A stretch of 64,000 bases of DNA from Gordonia sp. OPL2 (GTDB lineage: Bacteria; Actinomycetota; Actinomycetes; Mycobacteriales; Mycobacteriaceae): the NCBI RefSeq assembly GCF_003797825.1, contig NZ_RKME01000003.1:207804-271803 (forward strand). The letters run 5' to 3'. Shown here in pieces: positions 55,655-63,999 of this stretch. The first letter of the stretch is position 1; every line of letters starts with the position of its first letter. The position numbers were made by a program, and so were the translations under genes. The notes under the pieces are model-generated. The model made no database searches and had not been told where the DNA came from. It worked only from the letters and a program-made list of their open reading frames with translations.

Positions 55655-57016
55655 ATGACCACCATCAATCGTGACGTGATCGTCGTCGGCGCCGGGCCGT
55701 CGGGCCTGACCGCCGCCCACCACCTCGCCGCCGCGGGCCGCAGCGTCGCCGTCGTCGAGGCCCGCGACCGCGTCGGCGGACGCACCTGGACCGACACCAT
55801 CGACGGTGCCGTGCTGGAGATCGGCGGGCAGTGGGTCTCGCCCGATCAGGCCGGCCTGTACGAGATGCTCGATGAACTGGGTCTGCAGACCTACCCGCGC
55901 CACCGCGAGGGCAGTTCGGTGTACGTCACCCCGTCGGGTGAGCGGATCGTCTACGACGGTGACGACTTCCCCGTCGGCGAACACACACTCGCCGAGATGA
56001 ACCGACTCATCGGGATCATCGACGACCTCGCCGCTCAGATCGGCGCCGAGGAGCCGTGGGCACATCCGCGGGCGGCCGAGTTGGACACCGTGTCCTTCCG
56101 GGTCTGGCTCGAAGGGCTCACCGACGACGCCGAGGCCATCGACAACATCGGCCTGTTCGTCGCCGGCGGGATGCTGACCAAACCGGCACACGCGTTCTCG
56201 GTGCTGCAAGCAGTACTGATGGCCGCATCGGCCGGATCGTTCAGCAACCTCGTCGACGAGGACTTCATCCTCGACCGCCGCGTCGTCGGCGGCATGCAGC
56301 AGGTCTCGCAGCGCCTGGCCGAGCGTCTCGGCGACGACGTGTTCCTCGGCTCGCCGGTCCGCACAGTCCGATGGGATCCCGAGGGCGGCGTCACCGTCAT
56401 CGCCGACGGCGGCCTGGAATGCCATGCGCAGCGGGTGATCCTGGCGGTGCCGCCCAATCTGTACAGCCGGATCTCGTTCGACCCACCGTTGCCACGCCGC
56501 CAGCACCAGATGCATCAGCATCAGTCGCTGGGGTTGGTCATCAAGGTGCACGCGGTCTACGAGACCCCGTTCTGGCGTGCGGACGGCTTGTCGGGCACGG
56601 GGTTCAGCGGGTCCGAGCTCGTGCAGGAGGTCTACGACAACACCAATCACGGTGACGAGCGCGGCACGATCGTCGGATTCGTCTCCGACCAGAAGGCCGA
56701 CGCCATGTTCGAGTTGCCCGCCGACGAGCGCCGCAAACACATCCTCGCGTCGATCGCGCGGTTCCTCGGCCCGAAGGCAGGCGAACCCGTCGTGTACTAC
56801 GAATCCGATTGGGGCTCAGAGGAATGGACCCGCGGCGCATACGCCGCGAGCTTCGACCTCGGCGGACTGCATCGCTATGGCCGCGATCAGCGCACGCCGG
56901 TCGGGCCGATCCACTTCTCCTGCTCCGACATCGCGGGAGCCGGGTATCAGCACGTCGACGGTGCCATCCGGATGGGCAAGCGCACCGCGCAGGTGATCGA
57001 CGACGACCTGGGTTGA
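55655..57016 (+). CDS. puo: Putrescine oxidase (flavin amine oxidase)
   Basis: A 453-residue flavin-dependent amine oxidase closely resembling Rhodococcus erythropolis putrescine oxidase. The FAD-binding VVGAGPSGLTAAHHLAAAG starts at residue 9. VGGRTWTDTIDGAVLEIGGQ near 40 and GPIHFSCSDIAGAGYQHVDGA near the C-terminus match the family, and several runs are identical to my memory of the Rhodococcus enzyme. It oxidises putrescine with oxygen to 4-aminobutanal, ammonia and hydrogen peroxide. The ATG has GAGGAG before it. It links the agmatine genes with the GABA genes upstream. Confidence 0.93.
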   Translation: MTTINRDVIVVGAGPSGLTAAHHLAAAGRSVAVVEARDRVGGRTWTDTIDGAVLEIGGQWVSPDQAGLYEMLDELGLQTYPRHREGSSVYVTPSGERIVYDGDDFPVGEHTLAEMNRLIGIIDDLAAQIGAEEPWAHPRAAELDTVSFRVWLEGLTDDAEAIDNIGLFVAGGMLTKPAHAFSVLQAVLMAASAGSFSNLVDEDFILDRRVVGGMQQVSQRLAERLGDDVFLGSPVRTVRWDPEGGVTVIADGGLECHAQRVILAVPPNLYSRISFDPPLPRRQHQMHQHQSLGLVIKVHAVYETPFWRADGLSGTGFSGSELVQEVYDNTNHGDERGTIVGFVSDQKADAMFELPADERRKHILASIARFLGPKAGEPVVYYESDWGSEEWTRGAYAASFDLGGLHRYGRDQRTPVGPIHFSCSDIAGAGYQHVDGAIRMGKRTAQVIDDDLG

Positions 57017-58243
57017 TCAGTCGGCACCGACGTGCACCTGCACACCGTCGGCGAACCGGTAGGGGTTGGCGGCGAGGAGGCCGCCGAGATGCTTGCGCAA
57101 CCGCGACATCTCGGCACGCACGGTGATGGTCCGATCACCGACCCCGAACAGGTGCTCCGACATCTGGGCCGCGCTCCGGCCGGCCGGGTGACGCGCCAGC
57201 AGCGTCAGGATCTCCGTGTGCCGCGGGGACGGCTGCATCGTCCACCGTCCGGCGCCGCCCGACACGGTGATCGACGGATTCCGCGGATCGCGGAGATCGA
57301 GGTCGATGACGGTTCCGGGGGAGTGCGACTCCGCCTCGGCGATGCGCACCAGCCAGCCACCCGGCAGGGGTTCGAGATCGCATTCACCGAGGCTGTGCAG
57401 CATGGTGCGCCCGGGTGCCGTCTGGCGGGGCAGGGTCAACCGTGTGCGCGGCGTGATGCCGTCGAGCGCGGCCACCCAACCGTCGTTGTCGACGGCGAGA
57501 GCCGGACCGGCCAGTCGGGCGAGCATCGGCGCCGCCACCGACCGCAATTGATCGAGCGACCGCCGATGGTGATCGCGCAACTGTGATTCGGCGAGCTTGG
57601 CGACCACGTCGACAAGCGCGACCGTGGTCGGATGGATCGTCGCCGCGGGGCCGCTGACGTCGACGACACCGAGCACCGCGCCGGTCCGCGGATCGCGGAT
57701 GGGTGCGCCGGCACAGGTCCAGGAATGGTGGGTCCGGACGAAATGCTCGGCGGAGAACACCTGGACCGCCCGCCGCGACATCAGTGCGGTCCCGATCGCG
57801 TTGGTACCGACCGTGTTCTCGCCCCAGTCCGCTCCTTCGACGAATCCGAGGCGATCGGCACGCTGCAGGACCCGAGGGGCGCCGCTGCGCCAGAGCACCC
57901 GACCGTTCGCGTCGGCGACGACGAGGATGTTGTCACCGTCGGCGATCACCGACTCCAGTCCGCGGGTCAGATCCTCCAGGACCACCGACAGCCCCGAGTC
58001 GAGACGACGTGCCTCGAGTTCGGACACGTCGAGGCCGTCGTCGAGCGCACCGACGTCCGGGTCGACACCCGCGGTCAACACCCGGTCCCAGGACTCGCTG
58101 ATGACCGACCGCGGACGCGCGGGCATCTTCTCCCCCGCCATCGCCGCGTCATAGACGGCGGACAACAGCTGGGCGTAGTGGCGCGGATCGTCGCCCGCGG
58201 ACATCGCGGGCTCGGGACCGCCGTGGTTCTCTGGCACCGACAC
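57017..58243 (-). CDS. GAF-domain transcriptional regulator with winged-helix C-terminus
   Basis: A protein of about 408 residues. A helical N-terminal segment contains SVISESWDRVLTAGVDPD, typical of AcoR/MimR-type activators. A GAF domain covers about residues 95-240 (GENTVGTNAIGTALMSRRAVQVF). There is no AAA+ sigma-54 domain; instead the C-terminus (about 335-400) reads SPRHTEILTLLARH...ITVRAEMSRLRKHLGG, a winged-helix of the OmpR-like class. It diverges from the flavin monooxygenase and probably controls it through the heptamer sites at 58291-58356. GTG 58243 is my choice; GTG 58237 or ATG 58204 are possible. Confidence 0.82.
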   Translation of the reverse strand: MSVPENHGGPEPAMSAGDDPRHYAQLLSAVYDAAMAGEKMPARPRSVISESWDRVLTAGVDPDVGALDDGLDVSELEARRLDSGLSVVLEDLTRGLESVIADGDNILVVADANGRVLWRSGAPRVLQRADRLGFVEGADWGENTVGTNAIGTALMSRRAVQVFSAEHFVRTHHSWTCAGAPIRDPRTGAVLGVVDVSGPAATIHPTTVALVDVVAKLAESQLRDHHRRSLDQLRSVAAPMLARLAGPALAVDNDGWVAALDGITPRTRLTLPRQTAPGRTMLHSLGECDLEPLPGGWLVRIAEAESHSPGTVIDLDLRDPRNPSITVSGGAGRWTMQPSPRHTEILTLLARHPAGRSAAQMSEHLFGVGDRTITVRAEMSRLRKHLGGLLAANPYRFADGVQVHVGAD

Positions 58244-58290
58244 ACCCCGATTGTGCTCCGGATCACAGGTTCGCCGCAAAGACCATCCGG

Positions 58291-58356
58291 GGGTTGCACG
58301 GGGTTGCACCCCGGTGGGCTAGGGACGCACCGCGTGCCCGCAACCCGATGCAACCC
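58291..58356. promoter_or_regulatory. Two opposed pairs of GGGTTGC heptamers
   Basis: GGGTTGCAC occurs at 58291 and 58301, and the reverse complement GCAACCC at 58340 and 58350. Within each pair the spacing is exactly 10 bp (one helical turn), and the two pairs face each other across about 30 bp. The block lies in the divergent region between the GAF regulator and the monooxygenase gene. It strongly suggests cooperative binding by a dimeric or tetrameric activator. Confidence 0.75.
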
Positions 58357-58429
58357 TTGCTCACCACCATGATTCCACGGTGTGCTGTGGCTCACATCGA
58401 GATGACCGCATCCGTCCAAGGAGAAGACC

Positions 58430-60283
58430 ATGACGCAGACCCTCGAACCCACCGACACCGATCCGGCCCAGGTGGCCGTCGATGATGCGCAGCGCCGGGC
58501 GGATGCCTGGCTCGCGGACTTCTCTGCGGCATTGGCCGACCGAGACATCGCCCGCGTGACCGGCATGTTCGCCACCGACAGCTTCTGGCGGGATCTCGTG
58601 TCCTTCACGTGGAACCTGAAGACGGTCGAGGGCCGCGAGCAGATCGCCGACATGCTCGGTGAGCGCGTGGCCGACACCGATCCCCACGGGTTCCGCACCA
58701 GCGAAGCGCCCACCGACGACGACGGTGTGGTGACCGCGTTCATCGAGTTCGAGACGGCAACGGGTCGCGGCGTGGGTCATCTGCGGCTGCGGCCCGACCC
58801 CGAGACCGGCGACGACGTCGCGTGGACGCTGCTGACCACGCTGCAAGAACTCAAGGGCCACGAAGAGCCGTCCGGTCCCGGTCGCGTGCTCGGTGCGGTC
58901 CACGGCTCCGATCCCGACCGTCGGTCGTGGGCGGAGAAGCGCGATGACGAGGAGGCGGAACTCGGTCGCACCCGGCAGCCGTACGTCCTGGTCATCGGAG
59001 GAGGCCAGGGCGGTATCGCCCTCGGCGCGCGGCTGCGGCAACTCGGCGTGCCGTCGATCGTCGTCGACCGTCACGAGCGGCCGGGCGATCAGTGGCGCAA
59101 GCGGTACAAGTCCCTCTGCCTGCATGACCCGGTCTGGTACGACCACCTGCCCTATCTGCCGTTCCCGGAGAACTGGCCGGTGTTCGCCCCGAAGGACAAG
59201 ATCGGCGACTGGCTCGAGTTCTACACCAAGGTCATGGAGGTCCCATACTGGAGCAAGACGACCTGCCGCTCGGCGACATACGACGAAGCGCTCGGACAGT
59301 GGACCGTCGAACTCGATCGCGACGGCGAGACGATGACCCTGCACCCGACACAACTGGTGCTGGCCACCGGTATGTCGGGCAAGGCCAATGTGCCGACGAT
59401 CCCGGGCCAGGACATCTTCGCCGGCGATCAGCATCACTCCAGTGAGCACCCCGGGCCGGATCGCTACGCGGGCCGCAAGGTGGTGGTCATCGGATCGAAC
59501 AACTCGGCGCATGACATCTGCAAAGCGCTGGTGGAGAACGGGATCGACACCACGATGGTGCAGCGGTCGTCGACCCACATCGTGCGGTCGGACTCGCTGA
59601 TGGAGATCGGGCTCGGCGCGCTCTACAGCGAGCAGGCCGTCGCGTCCGGCATGACGACCAAGAAGGCCGATCTGACGTTCGCGTCGCTGCCGTACCGGAT
59701 CATGCACGAGTTCCAGATCCCGCTCTACGACCAGATCCGCGAACGGGACAAGGAGTTCTACAGCCGGCTCGAGGCGGCCGGGTTCGACCTCGACTTCGGC
59801 GACGACGATTCGGGACTGTTCATGAAGTACCTGCGCCGTGGCTCCGGCTACTACATCGACGTCGGTGCCTGTGAACTGGTCGCCGACGGCACCATCAAGC
59901 TCGAACACGGACAGGTCGATCACCTCACCGAGACCAGCGTCGTGCTCGCCGACGGGACCGAGTTGCCGGCCGACGTCGTCGTCTACGCGACGGGCTACGG
60001 ATCGATGAACGGCTGGGCCGCCGATCTGATGGGCCAGGACGTCGCCGACCGTGTGGGCAAGGTGTGGGGCCTCGGTTCGGAGACCACCAAGGACCCCGGT
60101 CCGTGGGAGGGCGAGCAGCGCAACATGTGGAAGCCGACGCGGCAACCGGGCCTGTGGTTCCACGGCGGCAACCTGCATCAGTCGCGGCACTATTCGCTGT
60201 ACCTGGCACTGCAGCTGAAAGCACGCTACGAGGGCATCCCGACCCCGGTATACGGGCTGCAGGAAGTCCACCACCTCAGCTGA
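58430..60283 (+). CDS. NTF2-like/flavin monooxygenase fusion protein
   Basis: A 617-residue fusion. Residues about 20-145 form a SnoaL/NTF2-like domain (ADAWLADFSAALADRDIARV). Residues about 180-600 are a class B-type flavin monooxygenase, with FAD motif VIGGGQGGIALG (188-199) and NADPH motif VVVIGSNNSAHDI (351-363). VYATGYGSMNGW near 523 is the conserved ATG-containing stretch. Such enzymes hydroxylate carbon, nitrogen or sulfur, or perform Baeyer-Villiger reactions; YUCCA-like N-hydroxylases are relatives. An SD AAGGAG precedes the ATG. The substrate is unknown; an amine is plausible from context. Confidence 0.85.
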   Translation: MTQTLEPTDTDPAQVAVDDAQRRADAWLADFSAALADRDIARVTGMFATDSFWRDLVSFTWNLKTVEGREQIADMLGERVADTDPHGFRTSEAPTDDDGVVTAFIEFETATGRGVGHLRLRPDPETGDDVAWTLLTTLQELKGHEEPSGPGRVLGAVHGSDPDRRSWAEKRDDEEAELGRTRQPYVLVIGGGQGGIALGARLRQLGVPSIVVDRHERPGDQWRKRYKSLCLHDPVWYDHLPYLPFPENWPVFAPKDKIGDWLEFYTKVMEVPYWSKTTCRSATYDEALGQWTVELDRDGETMTLHPTQLVLATGMSGKANVPTIPGQDIFAGDQHHSSEHPGPDRYAGRKVVVIGSNNSAHDICKALVENGIDTTMVQRSSTHIVRSDSLMEIGLGALYSEQAVASGMTTKKADLTFASLPYRIMHEFQIPLYDQIRERDKEFYSRLEAAGFDLDFGDDDSGLFMKYLRRGSGYYIDVGACELVADGTIKLEHGQVDHLTETSVVLADGTELPADVVVYATGYGSMNGWAADLMGQDVADRVGKVWGLGSETTKDPGPWEGEQRNMWKPTRQPGLWFHGGNLHQSRHYSLYLALQLKARYEGIPTPVYGLQEVHHLS

Positions 60284-60482
60284 GCCCCATGTCGACGGGC
60301 CGGGTCTGCCGTGAGCGGGTCCGGCTCGTCGCTGGCGGTGTGTCCGGGCGTCCCGACGAGCACGCCACCGTGTCCACCTCGCCGACCGGATGTGCGCCAT
60401 GTTGGCGGATGCGTGCCCCCGGCGACCGGCGCACAGTGAGTTCACCTGCTGATTTCCCGAGAGCTCACGATCGGAGTGCACG

Positions 60483-61355
60483 ATGAGGTTGCTGGTCGCG
60501 TACCTGGCCACCCCCGGCGGAGAGGATGCGGTCGCGCTGGGCGCGTGCCTCGCCCGGACTCTTCACGCATCGCTCGACGTCTCGCTCGTCATCCCTCCGG
60601 ACAAGCCGGAGGCGTTCGCCGCCACCGGCAGTTACGCCGACGTCCTCGACGAGGCCGCCAAGGAATGGCTCGCACAGGCCGCGGCCCTCGTTCCCGACGA
60701 CGTGACCGTCCGAACTCACGTCGCGGTCGACGAGAATTCGGCCGACGGCATCCTCAAGGAGATCGATCGGCTGGGCTCCACGATGCTCGTCGTCGGCGGG
60801 TCGGGCGGTGGCCTCATCGGTCGGCACTCCCTTGGTTCGGTCGTCAACGATCTCCTGCATTCGTCCCCGGTCCCCGTCGCGCTCGCGCCCCGGGGATTCA
60901 GCCGCACCGGTCCCCAGCGGATCCGCGAGATCACCGCCGCCATCGGTCGACGGCCGGGAGCGGAGATCCTGTTGGACACCGCTGTCGACCTCAGCGCACA
61001 GGGAAAGATCCCGCTCCGACTGATGTCGCTCGTGTCGCGCGACGACTGGCCGCCCAAGCTCTCGGCCGAGGAAGAGCAGCAGGCCGTCGACCGCGGAGTG
61101 GAGTTGGCGCGGCGAGCCCTGGACGAGGCCCGGTCACGCCTTCCCGAGGGGACCGAACTCGATTCGGCGGTCGCCGAGGGCCGCAACATCGAGGACGCCG
61201 TGTTGACCGTCGACTGGCACGACGGAGACGTGATCATGGTCGGCTCGAGCCGACTGGCCGCACCACGGAAACTCTTCCTCGGTTCGACGGCAGCGAAGAT
61301 GCTCCGTGTCCTGGCCGTACCGATGATCGTCGTGCCGCGGCAGGCACAACCATGA
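60483..61355 (+). CDS. Tandem universal stress protein 2
   Basis: A 290-residue, two-domain UspA protein. Domain 1 begins MRLLVAYLATPGGEDA and holds VVGGSGGGLIGRHSLGS near residue 105. Domain 2 ends with MVGSSRLAAPRKLFLGSTAAKML. It is a clear paralogue of the protein at 47995-48897. Its stop overlaps the permease start (ATGA), so protein and transporter are translated together. This points to a regulatory subunit or sensor for the permease rather than a general stress role. The 199-bp region before it holds no gene; I see no convincing promoter there beyond a GTGAGTTCAC near-palindrome at 60436. Confidence 0.88.
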   Translation: MRLLVAYLATPGGEDAVALGACLARTLHASLDVSLVIPPDKPEAFAATGSYADVLDEAAKEWLAQAAALVPDDVTVRTHVAVDENSADGILKEIDRLGSTMLVVGGSGGGLIGRHSLGSVVNDLLHSSPVPVALAPRGFSRTGPQRIREITAAIGRRPGAEILLDTAVDLSAQGKIPLRLMSLVSRDDWPPKLSAEEEQQAVDRGVELARRALDEARSRLPEGTELDSAVAEGRNIEDAVLTVDWHDGDVIMVGSSRLAAPRKLFLGSTAAKMLRVLAVPMIVVPRQAQP

Positions 61356-62914
61356 GCGGCCCGGCCGGAGGGACGCCGGGTCCACAGGGCGGTTCGTCAG
61401 ATCTCGTCGACAAGGGACTCGCGTCGGGCAAGGTCGGCACCTTCGCCGGTGCCGTGCTCGGCATCTCATGTGTCGCACCGGGTTACACCCTGACGGCCAG
61501 CATCGGTCTGATCGTCGCCGCCGTCGGACTGAAGATGCCGGCGATCTTCATCGCCGGGTTCATCCCGATGTTCCTGATGGCCTACGCCTACCGGGAACTC
61601 AACTCCCGCGCGCCCGATTGCGGGGCCTCGTTCACGTGGTCGACCAAGGCATTCGGACCGTACGTGGGGTGGATGTGTGGCTGGGGCATGGTGCTCGCGA
61701 CGATCATCGTATTGTCGAACCTCGCCGCGATCGCCGTCGAGTTCTGCTATCTGTTCATCGCCCGCGTATTCAACAGCCCCGGTATCGCCGACCTCGCCGA
61801 CAACAAGGCGATCAACATCGTGACGACCCTCGTCTTCATCGCCGTCGCCACCTACATCTCGGGCCGCGGCATCACGACCAGCGAGCGGGTCCAGTACATC
61901 CTGGTCGGCTTCCAGATGATCGTGCTCGTCGCGTTCGCCATCGCCGCCATCGTCGAATCCGTGAACGGGGACGCTCCCGCGGATCTCAGCTTCAGCCTCG
62001 ACTGGTTCAATCCGTTCACCGGCCTCGCACTGGGTGCGTTCGTCATCGGCGTCACCGGATCCATCTTCGCGTTCTGGGGCTGGGACACCTGCCTCACGCT
62101 GGGCGAGGAATCCAAGGACCCGACAAAGGTTCCCGGCCGCGCGGGTCTGCTGTGCGTGATCTCGATCCTGCTGACCTACCTCCTCGTCGCGGTGGCGGTC
62201 ATGATGTACGCCGGCGTCGGCGACACCGGCATCGGGCTCGGCAACGACGAGATCTCGGAGAACGTCTTCGGCGCGCTCGCGTATCCCGTCATGGGGAGCT
62301 GGGCGGGACCTCTGCTGTTCCTGGCGATTCTCGCGTCGTCAGCCGCCAGCCTGCAGACGACCTTTCTGCCCGCGGCACGCACGATGCTGGCGATGGGAGC
62401 CTATGGCGCATTCCCGAAACGCCTGGCCTCGGTGCACCCGCGATACCTGGTGCCGACGTACAGCACTGTCCTCGCCGGTGTCGTCACCGGCGCGTTCTAC
62501 ACCATCGTCAGTCTGCTGTCGGAGCACACACTCCTGGACACCATTGCCGCACTGGGGATCATGATCTGCTGGTACTACGGGATCACCGCGTTTGCCTGCG
62601 TCTGGTTCTTCCGTCGCGAGTTGTTCACCAGCGTGCGCAACACCGTCTTCAAACTCGTGTTCCCACTGCTCGGCGGTCTGATGCTCGCCACGGTCTTCGT
62701 GATCTCCGTCCGCGAGAGCATGAACCCCGACAACGGCAGTGGCGCGTCGATCTTCGGCATCGGCCTCGTCTTCTACATGGGTTTCGGGCTCCTCGGACTC
62801 GGCGTGATCCTCATGCTCGTGATGAGGGCCGTATCGCCCGACTTCTTCGCCGGTCGCACCCTTCGGCGCGACACGCCGGCCCTGGTCGACGAGAGCTCGC
62901 TCATCGATCGCTGA
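61352..62914 (+). CDS. APC-family amino acid/polyamine permease 2
   Basis: A 520-residue APC permease, a close paralogue of the one at 51938-53509. Shared landmarks are GISCVAPGYTLTASIG in helix 1, FGPYVGWMCGWGMV, FAFWGWDTCLTLGEE and ESMNPDNGSGASIFG. Differences concentrate in the N-terminal 25 residues, external loops near residues 135-150 and 205-220, and the C-terminal tail. It overlaps the upstream stress-protein gene. A distinct but related substrate, or different regulation, is likely. Confidence 0.9.
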   Translation: MSGPAGGTPGPQGGSSDLVDKGLASGKVGTFAGAVLGISCVAPGYTLTASIGLIVAAVGLKMPAIFIAGFIPMFLMAYAYRELNSRAPDCGASFTWSTKAFGPYVGWMCGWGMVLATIIVLSNLAAIAVEFCYLFIARVFNSPGIADLADNKAINIVTTLVFIAVATYISGRGITTSERVQYILVGFQMIVLVAFAIAAIVESVNGDAPADLSFSLDWFNPFTGLALGAFVIGVTGSIFAFWGWDTCLTLGEESKDPTKVPGRAGLLCVISILLTYLLVAVAVMMYAGVGDTGIGLGNDEISENVFGALAYPVMGSWAGPLLFLAILASSAASLQTTFLPAARTMLAMGAYGAFPKRLASVHPRYLVPTYSTVLAGVVTGAFYTIVSLLSEHTLLDTIAALGIMICWYYGITAFACVWFFRRELFTSVRNTVFKLVFPLLGGLMLATVFVISVRESMNPDNGSGASIFGIGLVFYMGFGLLGLGVILMLVMRAVSPDFFAGRTLRRDTPALVDESSLIDR

Positions 62915-62932
62915 TGTTGCGACACTGACCCG

Positions 62933-63823
62933 GTGACCGACAACCCGACACAAGCATCCACCCATCCCCATTCCCATTCCACTCGGCCGCGACCGACACG
63001 GTGGGAGGGTCGCACCGTGGTCTGGGACCGATTCGGCACGGGAGAACCAGTGGTGTTCCTGCACGGGACCCCGTGGTCGTCCGCAGTCTGGCGTGAGACC
63101 GCGGACGCATGCGCCCCGCGCTTCACCGTGCACCTGTGGGACATGCCCGGGTACGGACACTCGTCGAAAGAACCCGGGCACCCGGTCGATATCGGCGAGC
63201 AGGCCCGGCTCTTCGCCCATCTTCTCGACACTTGGGAGCTCGAGAGACCTCACGTCATCGCCCACGACATCGGTGGAGCCGTCGCCTTGCGTGCGGCCCT
63301 TCTCCACGGCGCCCACTATCGCTCACTCTGTCTCGTGGACGTCGTCGCGCTGAGGCCCTGGGGCTCGCCCTTCTTCAGTCTGGTGCACGACAACGCCGAC
63401 GTGTTCGCCGCACTACCGGCCGCCATCCATCGCGGTGCCCTCGAGGCCTACATTCGCGGCGCCGCCCACCGCGAACTACGGGCAGATGATCTCGACATGC
63501 TGATGTCACCGTGGCTCGACGAGACCGGACAAGCCGCCTTCTATCGCCAGATCGCGCAGGCCGACCAGAAGTTCACCGACGACATCGAGCACCTCTACCC
63601 GACGCTCGACATCCCGACCCACATCGTCTGGGGACGCGAGGACACCTGGATTCCTGTCGACCGGGCCCGTCGGCTCCACGCACTCATTCCCGGCGCAACA
63701 CTGACCGAGATCGCCGGCGCCGGTCACCTGATCCACCTCGACGCACCGGGCGCACTCACCGCAGACATCGTCCAATGGCTGATGTCCTGTCAGCCGCAAC
63801 AGGCACGGACGAACAACGGCTGA
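62933..63823 (+). CDS. Alpha/beta hydrolase with aspartate nucleophile
   Basis: A 296-residue alpha/beta hydrolase. The oxyanion motif is FLHGTPWSS near residue 42 (an H-G-x-P pattern). The nucleophile elbow reads AHDIGG, placing Asp112 where esterases have Ser. The acid is probably in VWGREDTWIP near 233, and the histidine in GAGHLIHLDAPG near 260. An Asp nucleophile with H-G-x-P is typical of epoxide hydrolases and dehalogenases, so it should form an alkyl-enzyme ester. The first 25 residues are a His/Pro-rich tail. The GTG start at 62933 follows permease 2 by 18 bp, so it may be part of that operon. Confidence 0.83.
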   Translation: MTDNPTQASTHPHSHSTRPRPTRWEGRTVVWDRFGTGEPVVFLHGTPWSSAVWRETADACAPRFTVHLWDMPGYGHSSKEPGHPVDIGEQARLFAHLLDTWELERPHVIAHDIGGAVALRAALLHGAHYRSLCLVDVVALRPWGSPFFSLVHDNADVFAALPAAIHRGALEAYIRGAAHRELRADDLDMLMSPWLDETGQAAFYRQIAQADQKFTDDIEHLYPTLDIPTHIVWGREDTWIPVDRARRLHALIPGATLTEIAGAGHLIHLDAPGALTADIVQWLMSCQPQQARTNNG

Positions 63824-63826
63824 ACG

Positions 63827-63869
63827 CACAAAAGACTGTGGCCCCCGAATTGCCTTCGGGGGCCACAGT
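63827..63869 (-). terminator. rRNA operon terminator
   Basis: A perfect 15-bp stem (63835-63849 with 63855-63869) and a 5-base loop lie just beyond the 3' end of the 5S gene. On the minus strand it is followed by TCTTTTGT, a proper U-rich tail. It also stands 11 bp after the convergent hydrolase stop, so it may stop that transcript as well. Confidence 0.93.
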
Positions 63870-63880
63870 TCTCAAATTGT

Positions 63881-63999
63881 GTTCGGCGGTGTCCTACTCT
63901 CCCACACTGGTTAGGGTGCAGTACCATTGGCGCTGGAGGGCTTAGCTTCCGGGTTCGGAATGGGACCGGGCGTTTCCCCTCCGCTATGGCCGCCGTAAC
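63881..63999 (-). rRNA. rrf: 5S ribosomal RNA
   Basis: About 119 bases. Reading the minus strand, the gene starts GTTACGGCGGCCATAGCG and contains the universally conserved CCCATTCCGAACCCGGAAG. It ends CACCGCCGAAC, which pairs with the 5' end. It is the last gene of an rRNA operon whose 23S and 16S parts lie beyond the right edge. Confidence 0.96.

Noticed and set aside
60284..60482. A promoter or small gene before stress protein 2
   Set aside because: Only a weak GTGAGTTCAC dyad at 60436 was seen; no convincing -35/-10 pair or coding sequence could be supported.
58361..60511. A 716-codon minus-strand frame opposite the flavin monooxygenase
   Set aside because: It mirrors the monooxygenase codons, has no recognisable domain and would block the divergent promoter region.
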